The position numbers and the translations under genes are program-made. Below are positions 36,407 to 46,666 of a DNA stretch of 64,000 nucleotides, piece after piece (position 1 is the stretch's first letter; the number at the start of each line of letters is the position of its first letter). The notes under the pieces are model-generated. The model worked only from the letters and a program-made list of their open reading frames with translations, did no database searches and had not been told where the DNA came from. Origin of the DNA: Haliscomenobacteraceae bacterium (GTDB lineage: Bacteria; Bacteroidota; Bacteroidia; Chitinophagales; Saprospiraceae); NCBI GenBank assembly GCA_947501115.1, contig CANMVX010000013.1, positions 34,202 to 98,201 of the forward strand. The letters are read 5' to 3'.

Positions 36407-37552
36407 ATGCGCAGAAAAATAAGAATGGGCATGGTCGGCGGTGGTCGGGGTGCTTTTATAGGCGGTGTTCATAGAATGGCAGCTGCCTTAGATGGTCACA
36501 TTGACTTAGTTTGTGGCGCTTTTAGCAGTGATTCTGAAAAATCTCGACTTTCAGGTCAGGACCTTTATTTGCCTGAGGAAAGAGTGTATGATTCCTACAG
36601 TCAAATGATTTTAACTGAAAAGGAACTTCCAGTGGGTGTTCGTATGGACTTCGTTTCTATTGTTACTCCGAATCACATGCATTTTGGTCCAGCTAAAATG
36701 GCTCTCGAAAATGGTTTTCATGTGGTTTGTGATAAACCTTTGTGTTTGACTAAAAAGGAGGCTGAAGAATTAGTAGATTTAGTCAATAAATCAGGTCTCA
36801 TTTTTGCATTGACCCATAACTATACAGGTTACCCGATGGTGAAACAGGCTAAAGCCATGATTCGCAAAGGAGAATTTGGAAAAATACGTAAAGTGGTAGT
36901 CGAGTATCCTCAAGGTTGGTTATCCACGCTACTTGAAGCTGATGCTAATGCAAAACAGGCTATTTGGCGCACTGACCCAAATCAGTCGGGGGCAGCAGGT
37001 TCAATGGGCGATATTGGTACCCATGCAGAAAATCTGGCAGAGTATATCACTGGTTTGAAAATCAGCGAAATGTGTGCAGATCTTAGCATTTTTGTTCCAG
37101 GAAGAAAATTAGATGATGATGGAAATGTCCTTCTTCGCTTCGAAAATGGTGCAAAAGGGGTTCTTCATGCCAGCCAAATTTGTAATGGCGAAGAGAATAA
37201 TCTAAATATCAGAGTGTATGGTGAAAAGGGTGGAATTGCCTGGCGACAAATGGAACCCAATACCCTTACGGTTATCTATCAAGATAAGCCATCAACTATT
37301 TACAGAACTGGATGGGCCGGTTTAGAACGAGAAGCTACAGCTCATACCCGCATTCCGGCAGGGCATCCTGAAGGTTATCTTGAGGCTTTTGCCAATATTT
37401 ACAGAAATTTTGCTTTTTGTATTCAGGCCAGGTTGTCCGGCGAAGAAGTTGATCCACTTTATACTGATTTTCCTTCCATTGAGGACGGTTTGAGAGGTAT
37501 GAATTTTGTAGAAAAGGTGGTCGCTTCAAAAGGTGAATGGATTAAAATGTAA
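36407..37552 (+). CDS. Gfo/Idh/MocA-family NAD(P)-dependent oxidoreductase
   Basis: The 381-residue protein has an N-terminal Rossmann domain (GMVGGGRGAFIGGVHR, VTPNHMHFG) and the family lysine in CDKPL of the EKP-like motif, here DKP. The C-terminal alpha/beta domain ends with DGLRGMNFVEKVVAS. GDIGTHAENLAEYI provides the catalytic His. It oxidises a sugar or polyol hydroxyl. The ATG at 36407 is preferred to an in-frame TTG at 36401. No Tat or Sec signal is present, so it is cytoplasmic. It is followed by a prolyl oligopeptidase 15 bp downstream. Confidence 0.9.
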   Translation: MRRKIRMGMVGGGRGAFIGGVHRMAAALDGHIDLVCGAFSSDSEKSRLSGQDLYLPEERVYDSYSQMILTEKELPVGVRMDFVSIVTPNHMHFGPAKMALENGFHVVCDKPLCLTKKEAEELVDLVNKSGLIFALTHNYTGYPMVKQAKAMIRKGEFGKIRKVVVEYPQGWLSTLLEADANAKQAIWRTDPNQSGAAGSMGDIGTHAENLAEYITGLKISEMCADLSIFVPGRKLDDDGNVLLRFENGAKGVLHASQICNGEENNLNIRVYGEKGGIAWRQMEPNTLTVIYQDKPSTIYRTGWAGLEREATAHTRIPAGHPEGYLEAFANIYRNFAFCIQARLSGEEVDPLYTDFPSIEDGLRGMNFVEKVVASKGEWIKM

Positions 37553-37567
37553 GCTAAATTATTAATT

Positions 37568-39709
37568 ATGAAACACTTATTGTTTTTCGTTACCTTAGGT
37601 CTTGTCGCTCTCTCTTGCAATAAGACCGATAAAAAGCCTTTACCTTTGATGAAAGTAAATTATCCGGAAACAAAAACTATCGATCATACAGATAATTATT
37701 TTGATAGTATCGTCCCAGATCCTTATCGTTGGTTAGAAGATGATCGTTCGACGGAAACAGGGGAGTGGGTGAAAAGTCAAAATGAGGTGTCTTTCGATTA
37801 TCTTAATAAAATACCCTTCCGTGGCGCTATTAGAGAAAGGCTTGCCAAATTATGGGATTATGAAAAATATTCTGCTCCTTTTAAAGAAGGCGATTACACC
37901 TATTTTTATAAAAATGATGGACTACAAAATCAGTATGTCCTGTACAGGCAAAAAGGGGAAAATACGCCTGAGGTTTTCTTAAATCCAAATGATTTTTCAA
38001 CAGATGGAACAACTTCTCTTGCAGGTATCGATTTTTCATTGGACGGAACCCGTGCTGCTTATCAAATCTCGGAAGGCGGTTCCGATTGGAGAAAGGTTAT
38101 TGTTTTGGATGCCATGTCGAAAAACATGCTGGAAGATACCTTACTGGATGTGAAATTCTCTGGGCTGGCCTGGAAGGGTTCAGAGGGCTTTTACTACAGT
38201 TCTTATGATAAGCCAAAGGAGGGAAGCGCTCTTTCAGGAAAAACGCAGTACCATAAATTGTTTTATCATAAATTAGGTACTGCTCAGTCGGCAGATCAGC
38301 TTGTTTTTGGTGGCGAGAAAACGCCAAGAAGATACATTGGGGCGTTTGTTACTGAAGATCAACAGTATTTAATCATTACTGCAGCGGTTTCCACCTCTGG
38401 TAATGAGCTGTATATTAAAAGTTTAAAGAATAGTAATGCGCCTATTGTTAATGTTATTGATAATTTTGAGAAAGAGCATCAGGTAGTTCATTCAGATGGG
38501 GATTGGATATTTATTTATACGACTTTGAATGCACCAAACGGGCGCTTAGTCAAAGTAAAAGCGTCTAATCCTGCGCCCGAAAATTGGACTGACGTCATTT
38601 CTGAAAGAAAGGAACCTTTGAGTATATCCACTGGAGGTGGCTATTTTTTCGCTTCTTATCTTAAAGATGCTCTCTCTTTAGTTGAACAAGTTGATTTAAA
38701 TGGTAAGGTAGTGCGTACTATTTCTTTGCCAGGAAAGGGCACAGCGTCAGGATTTTCAGGAAAATGGAAAGATCCTGTGCTTTACTTTACCTTTACTTCT
38801 TACACCCAACCGGCTACTATTTATTCTTTAGATGTTAAAACTGGAAAGTCATCCATTTATAAAGAAAGTAAGGTCGATTTCAATCCTGCCGATTTTGAAT
38901 CAAAACAAATTTTTTATCAATCAAAGGATGGTACTAAAGTACCCCTAATCATCACCTATAAAAAGGGATTAGTTTTAAATGGAAAAAATCCTACTTTACT
39001 TTATGGATATGGGGGATTTAATATAAGTTTAACACCAGGATTTAGTACTTCAAATATAGTTTGGATGGAAAATGGTGGTGTTTATGCGGTAGCAAATCTG
39101 CGGGGCGGAGGTGAATATGGTGAAGATTGGCATGTACAGGGTACAAAGCTCAAAAAACAGAATGTTTTTGATGATTTTATTGCTGCTGCTGAATATTTGA
39201 TAAAGGAAAAATACACGGCAAAGGAATACCTTGCTATCAGTGGAGGTTCCAATGGAGGCTTATTGGTAGGCGCCGCCATGACACAACGTCCTGATTTATT
39301 CAAGGTTGCACTCCCAGCCGTGGGTGTTTTAGATATGTTGCGCTACCATCAGTTTACAGCAGGTGCCGGATGGGCTTTTGATTATGGAACGGCACAGGAT
39401 AGCCCTGAGATGTTTAACTATTTGAAGGGTTATTCTCCTTACCATAATTTGAGGGAGGGTGTTAATTATCCTGCTACATTAGTTACCACGGCAGACCATG
39501 ACGATCGGGTTGTACCTGCACACTCATTCAAATTTGCCGCTCGTTTACAAAAAGCACACAAAGGAGATTCACCTGTTTTGATACGCATTGAGACAAATGC
39601 TGGTCATGGTGCTGGAAAACCTACGGCAAAAATAATTGACGAACAAGCTGATAAATGGGCATTCACCTTTTACAATATGAATGTGCCAGTGAAGTACTTG
39701 AAGAAATAA
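37568..39709 (+). CDS. Prolyl oligopeptidase (S9A) lipoprotein
   Basis: This 713-residue exported lipoprotein (lipobox ALSC, Cys 17) has an N-terminal seven-bladed propeller (about 85-440) and a C-terminal alpha/beta-hydrolase with Ser561 in GGSNGG, Asp646 in DHDDRVVP and His680 in AGHGAG. It cleaves peptides after proline. The triad is complete and the length is normal. It is the last gene of a + strand unit and is followed by a strong hairpin shared with the convergent nuclease gene. Confidence 0.93.
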   Translation: MKHLLFFVTLGLVALSCNKTDKKPLPLMKVNYPETKTIDHTDNYFDSIVPDPYRWLEDDRSTETGEWVKSQNEVSFDYLNKIPFRGAIRERLAKLWDYEKYSAPFKEGDYTYFYKNDGLQNQYVLYRQKGENTPEVFLNPNDFSTDGTTSLAGIDFSLDGTRAAYQISEGGSDWRKVIVLDAMSKNMLEDTLLDVKFSGLAWKGSEGFYYSSYDKPKEGSALSGKTQYHKLFYHKLGTAQSADQLVFGGEKTPRRYIGAFVTEDQQYLIITAAVSTSGNELYIKSLKNSNAPIVNVIDNFEKEHQVVHSDGDWIFIYTTLNAPNGRLVKVKASNPAPENWTDVISERKEPLSISTGGGYFFASYLKDALSLVEQVDLNGKVVRTISLPGKGTASGFSGKWKDPVLYFTFTSYTQPATIYSLDVKTGKSSIYKESKVDFNPADFESKQIFYQSKDGTKVPLIITYKKGLVLNGKNPTLLYGYGGFNISLTPGFSTSNIVWMENGGVYAVANLRGGGEYGEDWHVQGTKLKKQNVFDDFIAAAEYLIKEKYTAKEYLAISGGSNGGLLVGAAMTQRPDLFKVALPAVGVLDMLRYHQFTAGAGWAFDYGTAQDSPEMFNYLKGYSPYHNLREGVNYPATLVTTADHDDRVVPAHSFKFAARLQKAHKGDSPVLIRIETNAGHGAGKPTAKIIDEQADKWAFTFYNMNVPVKYLKK

Positions 39710-39720
39710 AAATAGGATGT

Positions 39721-39756
39721 GTTGAAGGTGGGTGCAATAATACACTCACCTTCAAC
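39721..39756. terminator. Bidirectional hairpin terminator
   Basis: A 14-bp stem (GTTGAAGGTGGGTG at 39721-39734 with CACTCACCTTCAAC at 39743-39756, one G-T wobble) and an 8-nt loop lie between the convergent prolyl oligopeptidase and Rpn-type genes. Confidence 0.7.
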
Positions 39757-39772
39757 CTTTATGATAGGATTA

Positions 39773-40708
39773 TTAAACATTCAATCCCGTTAGTTCCAGG
39801 ATAAGAGAAGATGCCATGCCATTTAGTTTCATTTTTTGAGCAATCTCCAATTTGCCTTTTTCTAATCCTTTCTCCATTCCTTTCTCCATTCCTTTCTGCA
39901 TTCCTTTCTCCATTCCTTTCTGCATTCCTTTCTCCATTCCTTTCTCCATTCCTTTCTCCATTCCTTTTACTAATCCTACTTCCATTCCTTTTTCCATTCC
40001 TTTCTCCATTCCTCGTTCAATTTTTAGTCGTTCATCTGTTTCTCTCATGCCAGAATAATCGTATGCCAGTAGTTCTTCTTTGGTCCAGGTTTGGATATTT
40101 GCTGACTCAAATGCAGTTTGTAAACCTTTATCATCCATATTGTCAGGTATAATATTCAAATGTTCAGCTTCTTTTATAAAGTAAATCCATTTTTCCAAAA
40201 CTGTATTTAAGTCTTTTAACTCCAACTTAAATTTAGGTAGTTCGATAAAATTGAATTCCATATCCATTAATAGCCTTTCTCCAGTCTCGACATTCAAAAT
40301 TTGATGTCTATGGATATATTTGTCATTATTTGACATTTTAAATTGAAGAATTCCAATAAAAATAGTAGGCCGGAGCTTATCATAAAACACCCCACGATCT
40401 ATTTGAGAGACATATCCAAGGGAAGTATAATAAAGTACACGTTTGCTGAATCCGTTTATATCTGCCACTTGCATTTCCACCAAAAATGATCTCCCACTTT
40501 CGTCTGTCGCTTTTACGTCAAGAATGGTAGATTTTCCATCTCTGAATTTAGGTAATTGGAAGGTATTTGGGAAATACAAATCCGTAATTTTGTGTTCTCC
40601 CTCAAGACAGAGTACCGCATTTAAAAAGGAAATGAGTACCACTTTCTTATTTTCGTCCCCAAAAATTATTCTAAAAGCAATATCATCCGTTACATTGGCA
40701 AATTTCAT
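39773..40708 (-). CDS. Rpn-family PD-(D/E)XK nuclease with KGME repeat tail
   Basis: The first 225 residues match the Rpn/YhgA-like putative nuclease family (PDDEXK), with Asp64 in TILDVKATD and Glu78-x-Gln80 in FLVEMQV as the likely D-ExQ active site. Residues 232-286 are about 14 copies of a 4-residue unit (KGME, with a few KGMQ, VGLV and GLEK variants). A short tail, LEIAQKMKLNGMASSLILELTGL, follows. Rpn proteins promote recombination and are often linked to transposons or phage defence. The gene stands alone here and no transposon ends were seen. Confidence 0.85.
   Translation of the reverse strand: MKFANVTDDIAFRIIFGDENKKVVLISFLNAVLCLEGEHKITDLYFPNTFQLPKFRDGKSTILDVKATDESGRSFLVEMQVADINGFSKRVLYYTSLGYVSQIDRGVFYDKLRPTIFIGILQFKMSNNDKYIHRHQILNVETGERLLMDMEFNFIELPKFKLELKDLNTVLEKWIYFIKEAEHLNIIPDNMDDKGLQTAFESANIQTWTKEELLAYDYSGMRETDERLKIERGMEKGMEKGMEVGLVKGMEKGMEKGMEKGMQKGMEKGMQKGMEKGMEKGLEKGKLEIAQKMKLNGMASSLILELTGLNV
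39851..40015. repeat. 12-bp tandem repeats encoding KGME units
   Basis: About 14 imperfect 12-bp units (core CATTCCTTTCTC on the + strand) lie inside the Rpn-family gene. Copy-number change by whole units keeps the frame, so the coiled tail length can vary without disruption. Confidence 0.9.
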
Positions 40709-40880
40709 GGTTCTTTTTTTTCAAAGATATACATTAAAAGTCACCATTATATTGGAAGAAACCAAAACCAGGAAAGTGGCGATTTTATGTCAAAATTAAT
40801 TTTAGGTTTTTTGTCTATAATAATGGGATTGATTATTCATAAAAATTGAGTATATTTTTTAGTAAACTATATGTTTTACT

Positions 40881-41702
40881 CTATTTTATCCCAATTCGCC
40901 AGGGTTTCCAATGTAATTCAAGCATAGTTATCTGGTGTCTTCCCCAATTTTCATTTTGTCGGGGAATTAATAATCCAAAGTGAAAAAGGTCAATGGCATG
41001 AAACCGGGTATTTTTATCGTAAATATTGTCCCATGTTTGTGCCATATCTTCAGACCAGTATATATCTGAAAGCACTATAATTCCTTCAGGGGAAAGATAG
41101 GGGGAACATACATTCAAATAATGAATTAAGGGTTTACCTCTGTGATTTCCATCAATAAAAAGTAAATCTATAAGTGGACATTGAGGTAAAAAAGAAGGAA
41201 GCAGCTCTTCAAATGAGCCAACTTGTTGGTGTACACGGTCAGTTAAGCCTAATAATTCAAAGGTTTCAGTAGCTATCGCTGCTGTTTCCGGGCAACCTTC
41301 AATAGTATATACTTGCACTTTTTTATTTAAAGAAGCCAGATAAGAAGTAGAAAGACCAAAATGGGTGCCTAATTCTAATATGGTTTTAGTGCCAGATTGA
41401 TTGGCAAGTAATGCTAACCAAATTCCTTCTTTAGATGAAACAGGACTACTGGAAGCCATTTTATTTACAAATAGGGTGCTCCCTGTCTGAAAATTAGATC
41501 CAGCGCCAAATTCTGTCTTTGTCAGCTTTCTTTTGTCCATTAATAAGGATTTTCTTCTGGTTTCAACAGCAGCTAGTTTTGGTTTCTTACCATAAAAAAG
41601 GGGTAAAAGATATTTTGCCAATAGCGGGGAGTGCAAATCATAAATGGTGACCGCACGCTGATAGAATCTTAGAAAATAAATGATTTTTTTAAATAAAAAC
41701 AT
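40881..41702 (-). CDS. Class I SAM-dependent methyltransferase
   Basis: The 273-residue protein has a central Rossmann methyltransferase domain: motif I LELGTHFGLSTSYLA, acidic residue in VYTIEGCPE, and IDLLFIDGNHRG as motif IV. This matches the O-methyltransferase-like Methyltransf_24 group. The first 60 residues are hydrophobic and basic and may associate with the membrane. The substrate is unknown. It starts 10 bp after the gliding-motility-type gene, so the two are likely co-transcribed. Confidence 0.85.
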   Translation of the reverse strand: MFLFKKIIYFLRFYQRAVTIYDLHSPLLAKYLLPLFYGKKPKLAAVETRRKSLLMDKRKLTKTEFGAGSNFQTGSTLFVNKMASSSPVSSKEGIWLALLANQSGTKTILELGTHFGLSTSYLASLNKKVQVYTIEGCPETAAIATETFELLGLTDRVHQQVGSFEELLPSFLPQCPLIDLLFIDGNHRGKPLIHYLNVCSPYLSPEGIIVLSDIYWSEDMAQTWDNIYDKNTRFHAIDLFHFGLLIPRQNENWGRHQITMLELHWKPWRIGIK

Positions 41703-41712
41703 GAAGATAAAC

Positions 41713-43995
41713 TTACCTAATTAAGGCGACAGTACCACTCTTTGTTTCGATAAATGTTTTCCCATTTCTACGATAACCTTCAATGGTTGCCATCCATACA
41801 AATATTCCTGGATCTAAATCAATACCCCGATATTGACCGTTCCAGCCCTCTTGGAAATTGTTAGTTTTGAAAACTATGTTTCCCCAACGGTCTGCAATTT
41901 TTAAATCGAAGGATAGGATATCATCGCCATAAAGAAAAAATAAATCATTTATACCATCCTTATTAGGGCTGAAAGCGGTAGGGGCATAGATTTTAGTGGG
42001 ACATTTACGTTCTAAAATTATGGTGTCAACGCCAAAACATCCCCATTCATCCCAAACACCTACGGTATAAGTATCTTCCTCCTGAACTTGAAAATAAGGC
42101 AATGAACTATTATCCTGCCACAAATATTTTGAAAAAAATCCTGCTTGAAGTTTTAAATTAAAAGTAGGTTCATCGAGACATATTAATGCATCAGCTCCCA
42201 GATTTGGTTTTGGATTAGCTTTTACAGTTGCCTTGGTAATGCCAGGAAGTGTGGGGCATCCATCTAAGAGGCCGATGATAGAATAATTTCCCGAAAAAGT
42301 AGGGTTTGCCTTTAGAAGGGAAGGATTTTTTTCGGTGCTGAAAAAATTATTCGGACCAGTCCATTGATAATTTTCTGATTTTTTATCGTCCACTATGAGT
42401 GATAGCGTTTCATTTTCACAAATCAATATCGAACCTGGAACAGATAGTGTGCCTGGAATGGTAATATTTATATTTCCTCCTATGGTATCCAGTTTTTTTA
42501 AACATTGATCGTTAATAGCTAACAGAACAGGTTGAGGTCCTGTGGTATTGAAGGAACGTTTGACAATATTCATTCTGGTACTGTCCGCATTTCCAAAATG
42601 CCAAAAAAGGGAAAATCGGGGTAAGGATAATCCTACATCAAATAAAATAGAGTCATTTAGACATCCACCCTCTGGCAATGGACTGGCATTGATGGGTTTG
42701 AAACTTGCTCCACCATTATAGGCATACGATTCGGCATTTCCATATCCATAAGCTGTTACGGACATTCCACATCCGTTAGAAATAAGGGTGTGTGAACCGG
42801 CATTCACCTTGATCCTTGCAAAAGAATATTTTGAATTTCTAGAAACAGTGCCTATAACTCCTGGAATATTGCCCAAGGGTGTGCCGTCGAGCGTAACCTT
42901 TGCAATGTCAGTAGAAAGAGATACTACATTGAGATAATTCTCAGTAATCTGTTGGAAATTAGAATTGTAAAGGGTAACTGTATCCCTTATTTGTTCAATA
43001 CTATTTAATAAAACCATGGAGGGGTCGCCGAGACGGCTGGGATTGCCCCCACATTGGCCTCCCACATTATATTGAGCTACTGCAATGGGTTTATCAGAAG
43101 AAATATAGGTGGATTCCCCTTTTTGATATTCAATAAATTGTCCTTTATTTAACTTATAAGTGTCTTTTGTGCTACCTTGGATATTTACGGTCGTTTCATC
43201 TTCCGACGCTAATATTCTGAAAACATCATAGGTAACCTGTGCACTTAAAACGGAAATAAATTCTTTGCCCCAGGTTGAGATGGGATACATTTGTTCCAGT
43301 AAATTATCCCGGGCTTCACATGGGTCTGGCATAGGGGTCCAGGTGTTGCCGGCAAATAGGGCAAAAGGTTTATTCCCTTTTATGTTGGTTCCCGTTATTT
43401 CGCTGTTTGCCAGTTGCGTTTGTATCTGATATGTTTGCCCAGGTCCCAAAATAATATTTATTTTATCCCCTTTATTTCGTCCTCCCTTGGTTCGGTCACT
43501 GAGCGTAATTTCAATTTCTGTATCCTCTTTAACGCCAACTATGACGCATTCAGATGGATAAACTATCCCACTTCTTTGATAGGTTTTATAGGCAATCGCA
43601 TAATATTCTGTCCCTAAAGCATCATCGGGTAATACGATGGACGCTTCTGATCGTAGATTATAATATTGGTGCATATAAACACTAATATTCTTTTCGCTAC
43701 TTATCGAAATTCCGTTGGAAGACACCATTTCAGAGCCTATGGTTTCAGCTGTTTTAGGCAAGGTAACAATAGTAACCTGATTAGCAATAACCGAAAAAGA
43801 TTGTTTCCAGCCTAAAAGGGGCATTTCAACAGTGCCTGAGGTATTATATTTGGAGATAATCATAACCACCATATTATTTCTACCAATATCAATATGCTCT
43901 AAGAATGCAAGGTGAAATCTGGTTCCTTCATTTGATTGAGTAAGGGCAATAGTGCTTAGGGCCATCATAAATAGAAATAGGTATTTAACTTTCAA
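41713..43995 (-). CDS. Large surface protein with IgGFc-binding-like region and type B T9SS domain
   Basis: The 760-residue secreted protein has a signal peptide (ending IALTQS) and an N-terminal half with IgGFc_binding-type strands (EYYAIAYKTYQRSG, PIAVAQYNVGGQCGG). A middle part has PKD/Ig-like domains (about 430-660). The C-terminal gliding-motility CHU_C/type B sorting domain (PTAFSPNKDGINDLF, WGNIVF, GIFVWMATIEGY) directs type IX secretion. Likely a surface adhesin; the ligand is unknown. It shares a - strand unit with the methyltransferase. Confidence 0.9.
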   Translation of the reverse strand: MKVKYLFLFMMALSTIALTQSNEGTRFHLAFLEHIDIGRNNMVVMIISKYNTSGTVEMPLLGWKQSFSVIANQVTIVTLPKTAETIGSEMVSSNGISISSEKNISVYMHQYYNLRSEASIVLPDDALGTEYYAIAYKTYQRSGIVYPSECVIVGVKEDTEIEITLSDRTKGGRNKGDKINIILGPGQTYQIQTQLANSEITGTNIKGNKPFALFAGNTWTPMPDPCEARDNLLEQMYPISTWGKEFISVLSAQVTYDVFRILASEDETTVNIQGSTKDTYKLNKGQFIEYQKGESTYISSDKPIAVAQYNVGGQCGGNPSRLGDPSMVLLNSIEQIRDTVTLYNSNFQQITENYLNVVSLSTDIAKVTLDGTPLGNIPGVIGTVSRNSKYSFARIKVNAGSHTLISNGCGMSVTAYGYGNAESYAYNGGASFKPINASPLPEGGCLNDSILFDVGLSLPRFSLFWHFGNADSTRMNIVKRSFNTTGPQPVLLAINDQCLKKLDTIGGNINITIPGTLSVPGSILICENETLSLIVDDKKSENYQWTGPNNFFSTEKNPSLLKANPTFSGNYSIIGLLDGCPTLPGITKATVKANPKPNLGADALICLDEPTFNLKLQAGFFSKYLWQDNSSLPYFQVQEEDTYTVGVWDEWGCFGVDTIILERKCPTKIYAPTAFSPNKDGINDLFFLYGDDILSFDLKIADRWGNIVFKTNNFQEGWNGQYRGIDLDPGIFVWMATIEGYRRNGKTFIETKSGTVALIR

Positions 43996-44148
43996 CCCTT
44001 TTGTTTAAAGTTTTAGATACTCCAAAATAGCAAAAGTTTAAAGAATTATTTAAAAAAAATTAAAATTCAGCATACTTTTTAATTTTTATGCGTTATTTCT
44101 ACTAAACTATTATCTTGTTAATCTTTTTAAATATAAAATAAGTAAAAT

Positions 44149-45819
44149 ATGCCAGCACGTTTTTTTCTAATTATTTTGGGTCTTGGTTTTACATTCCTCA
44201 CAGCACAGGAGCAAGCACCCAAAAATTGGTTTAATCTTGACCCTAAACAAGATGGTTTTCCAGGAATAAGTACAGAGTCCCTTTACAGCAGATTGCGCAG
44301 CATGGCTGGTAAAAAGGGCGAAACTGTAGTAGTAGCCGTCATTGATTCGGGCGTGGATTATGAGCACGAAGATTTAAAATCAGTTATGTGGATTAATTCT
44401 GGTGAAATAGCAGGTGACGGCATTGATAATGACAAAAATGGATATATTGACGATATCCATGGCTGGAATTTTATAGGAAATGCAAAGGGTGAAAATGTTT
44501 TTCATGACAATCTGGAAATTACCAGGCTATACGCTTCGTATAAAAAAGAGTTCGACAAAGTTGATCCTAATTCTTTGTCTGCAAAAGATAAAAAAAGATA
44601 TACAGAGTATAAGGAGATAGAGGAAAAGGTTATGGGTGAAAGGAAATCTTTAGGTGAAACCTGGCCTACTTATAAAGCTTTAAAAGAATCGGTGTCAAAA
44701 TTGACAAAACAATTAGGAAAAGAATCAGGTATTACCCTGGACGATTTGGATAAGGTGCAACCTGGTCCCGACCAGATGTTGGCAAGACTTGTACAAATAT
44801 TGAAAGCTCAAATGGGACAGGGGGCTTCTTTTGAAGGATTTATGGATCAATTAAATGAAGCTTATGATTATTTTGATGGTAGATATAACTATAATTATAA
44901 TCCAGATTATGATCCAAGGATTTTAGTGGGTGATAATTATGCTGATGTAACTGAAAAATTTTACGGAAATAATGATGTTAGAGGCCCTGACGCCAACCAC
45001 GGAACTCATGTCGCGGGTATTATCGGCGCTGTGAGAGGAAATGATGTTGGTATGGATGGCGTAGCTGATAATGTTCGTATTATGTCTGTAAGAACAGTTC
45101 CAGATGGCGATGAAAGAGATAAGGACGTGGCTAATGCTATAAGGTACGCTGTAGATAATGGTGCAAAAGTCATTAATATGAGTTTTGGTAAAGGTTATTC
45201 TCCTAACAAAAAAACAGTGGATGAAGCCATTAAATATGCAATAAAAAAAGATGTATTATTAGTGCATGCTGCAGGAAATGACGGAAGTGAAAACGATGGG
45301 AAAAATAATTTCCCCAATGATGAATTTAGTAAGAAAGGATTATTTGGCCCTAAATTTGCCCCAAATTGGGTGGAAGTAGGGGCTTTAAATTGGGAAGGTG
45401 ATGAAAATCTGGCTGCTGATTTTTCTAACTATAGTGGCAAAAGGGTCGATTTATTTTCTCCGGGTGTTGATATTTATTCAACCGTAGTAGGTTCCAAATA
45501 CGATAGCTATCCAGGTACTAGTATGGCAGCTCCTATGGTTGCAGGTGCTGCAGCCCTTTTACGTTCCTATTTTCCTGACTTGACCGTGGTCCAGATTAAA
45601 TCTATATTGATGGAGTCAGCGATTAAACAAAATCAAATGGTTGTAAAGCCTGGTACCGAAGATGAAAAAATCTCGTTTTCTTCTCTTTCTGTTTCCGGCG
45701 GTATTTTAAATATTGAGAAGGCTTTCGAAATGGCTTTAGTAACGCCAGGAAAGAAAACAACCTCAAAAAGAACTATTTCCATAAAAGATCTACCAGCAAA
45801 AAAAGTGGTAGTTCCTTAA
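44149..45819 (+). CDS. S8 subtilisin-like protease with long insertion between Asp and His
   Basis: This 556-residue exported protease has a signal peptide (ending FLTAQ) and a complete triad: Asp66 (VIDSGVD), His284 (NHGTHVAG), Ser458 (GTSMAAP). It also has oxyanion HAAGNDGS. The Asp-His distance is about 218 residues, against roughly 40-60 in typical subtilases. The insertion includes a Ca-loop-like DNDKNGYIDDIHGWNF (start GIDNDK) and a charged helical segment at about 120-240. There is no propeptide of normal length and no sorting domain, so it is probably periplasmic. It is followed by a strong hairpin. Confidence 0.9.
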   Translation: MPARFFLIILGLGFTFLTAQEQAPKNWFNLDPKQDGFPGISTESLYSRLRSMAGKKGETVVVAVIDSGVDYEHEDLKSVMWINSGEIAGDGIDNDKNGYIDDIHGWNFIGNAKGENVFHDNLEITRLYASYKKEFDKVDPNSLSAKDKKRYTEYKEIEEKVMGERKSLGETWPTYKALKESVSKLTKQLGKESGITLDDLDKVQPGPDQMLARLVQILKAQMGQGASFEGFMDQLNEAYDYFDGRYNYNYNPDYDPRILVGDNYADVTEKFYGNNDVRGPDANHGTHVAGIIGAVRGNDVGMDGVADNVRIMSVRTVPDGDERDKDVANAIRYAVDNGAKVINMSFGKGYSPNKKTVDEAIKYAIKKDVLLVHAAGNDGSENDGKNNFPNDEFSKKGLFGPKFAPNWVEVGALNWEGDENLAADFSNYSGKRVDLFSPGVDIYSTVVGSKYDSYPGTSMAAPMVAGAAALLRSYFPDLTVVQIKSILMESAIKQNQMVVKPGTEDEKISFSSLSVSGGILNIEKAFEMALVTPGKKTTSKRTISIKDLPAKKVVVP

Positions 45820-45844
45820 TCTTTAATTGTATTAATTAAAAAAT

Positions 45845-45886
45845 AAATAGCAATGGCCGTCCTGTTATGGATGGCCATTGCTATTT
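45845..45886. terminator. Strong bidirectional terminator hairpin
   Basis: An 18-bp stem (45845-45862 with 45869-45886; outer AAATAGCAATGGCC pairs perfectly, one inner G-T wobble) and a 6-nt loop lie between the stop of the subtilase and the stop of the convergent XRE/propeller gene. Confidence 0.8.
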
Positions 45887-45901
45887 ATAATTGTTCAAAA
45901 T

Positions 45902-46666
45902 TTATATAATTTCTCCATTTTTGTCAATGGTGAATTTCCAATCTTTCATAATGCATTCATTGGAAACATTTATTGTTTTACAGTCTTGTTTTATTCTGAT
46001 AATCAGGAAATTATCCTCCTCTTTTGTAACGTATATTTTAAATCCATATTCATTCAAATAATCCCCGTAGGTATTTGCCCAGATTAATCTTCCTTCTACA
46101 TCTACTTTAATTATCCAAATATCGTAAATACCTTTCCCAAACGAGCTGGTTGAGCCTACCACAAATAATTCGCCAGTTTCAGTTTTTAGAAATCCGCCAG
46201 CTTTGTCATAACTGCTTCCTCCAATTACCTTTCGCCAAAGGGTTTTACCCGAAATATTTTTTTTAATAATTTCAATATCACATTCCTGTAATGTTCCGCA
46301 ATGAATAGTATTAATTGAAAAAGATGAAGAATCTTTCAAAGGTAATGATGAAGATACCTTTACCTTCCATAACAAGATAAAAAACAAGATAATGGTTGAG
46401 AAATATATTACAAGCCAGTTATATTTCCCAAATGAATTGAAATTTGAAAATATAACGGATAAATTATTCATTTTTATTTTAGATTTAAATCTAATGTCTT
46501 CCTTTTTATTTATTTCAGGTGGAAAAGTTAAATCAAGTATTCGACCGATAGCATTTAAGGAAAATATACTTCCATTTACTTCGCATCGTTCAATTCTTTG
46601 AAGTGTTCTTAAAGAAATTCCACTTTTTTCGGCTAATTCATTTTGATAAAGACCTTTTAATAAGCG
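45902..46666 (-). pseudogene. Broken gene: XRE HTH, transmembrane helix and single propeller blade
   Basis: A start-to-stop frame exists only from the ATG at 46471 (189 residues), but the frame is open 65 codons further upstream. The extension encodes a clear XRE helix-turn-helix, including QNELAEKSGISLRTLQRIE. It then runs through a basic linker into one transmembrane helix (about 20-36 of the short form) and a segment like the KTYGG-type propeller repeat (GGSSYDKAGG, GIYDIWIIKVD). The frame is blocked by TGA at 46667-46669; an ATG at 46668-46670 is out of frame by one base. Removing one base after that ATG would give MRLLKGLYQ. So the gene looks frameshifted at its 5' end, or the 189-residue product is all that remains. 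Confidence 0.65.

Noticed and set aside
39811..40152. Two + strand frames rich in Pro/Phe/Ser across the nuclease gene
   Set aside because: They are the antisense readings of the 12-bp KGME repeats; the - strand frame has the real nuclease motifs.
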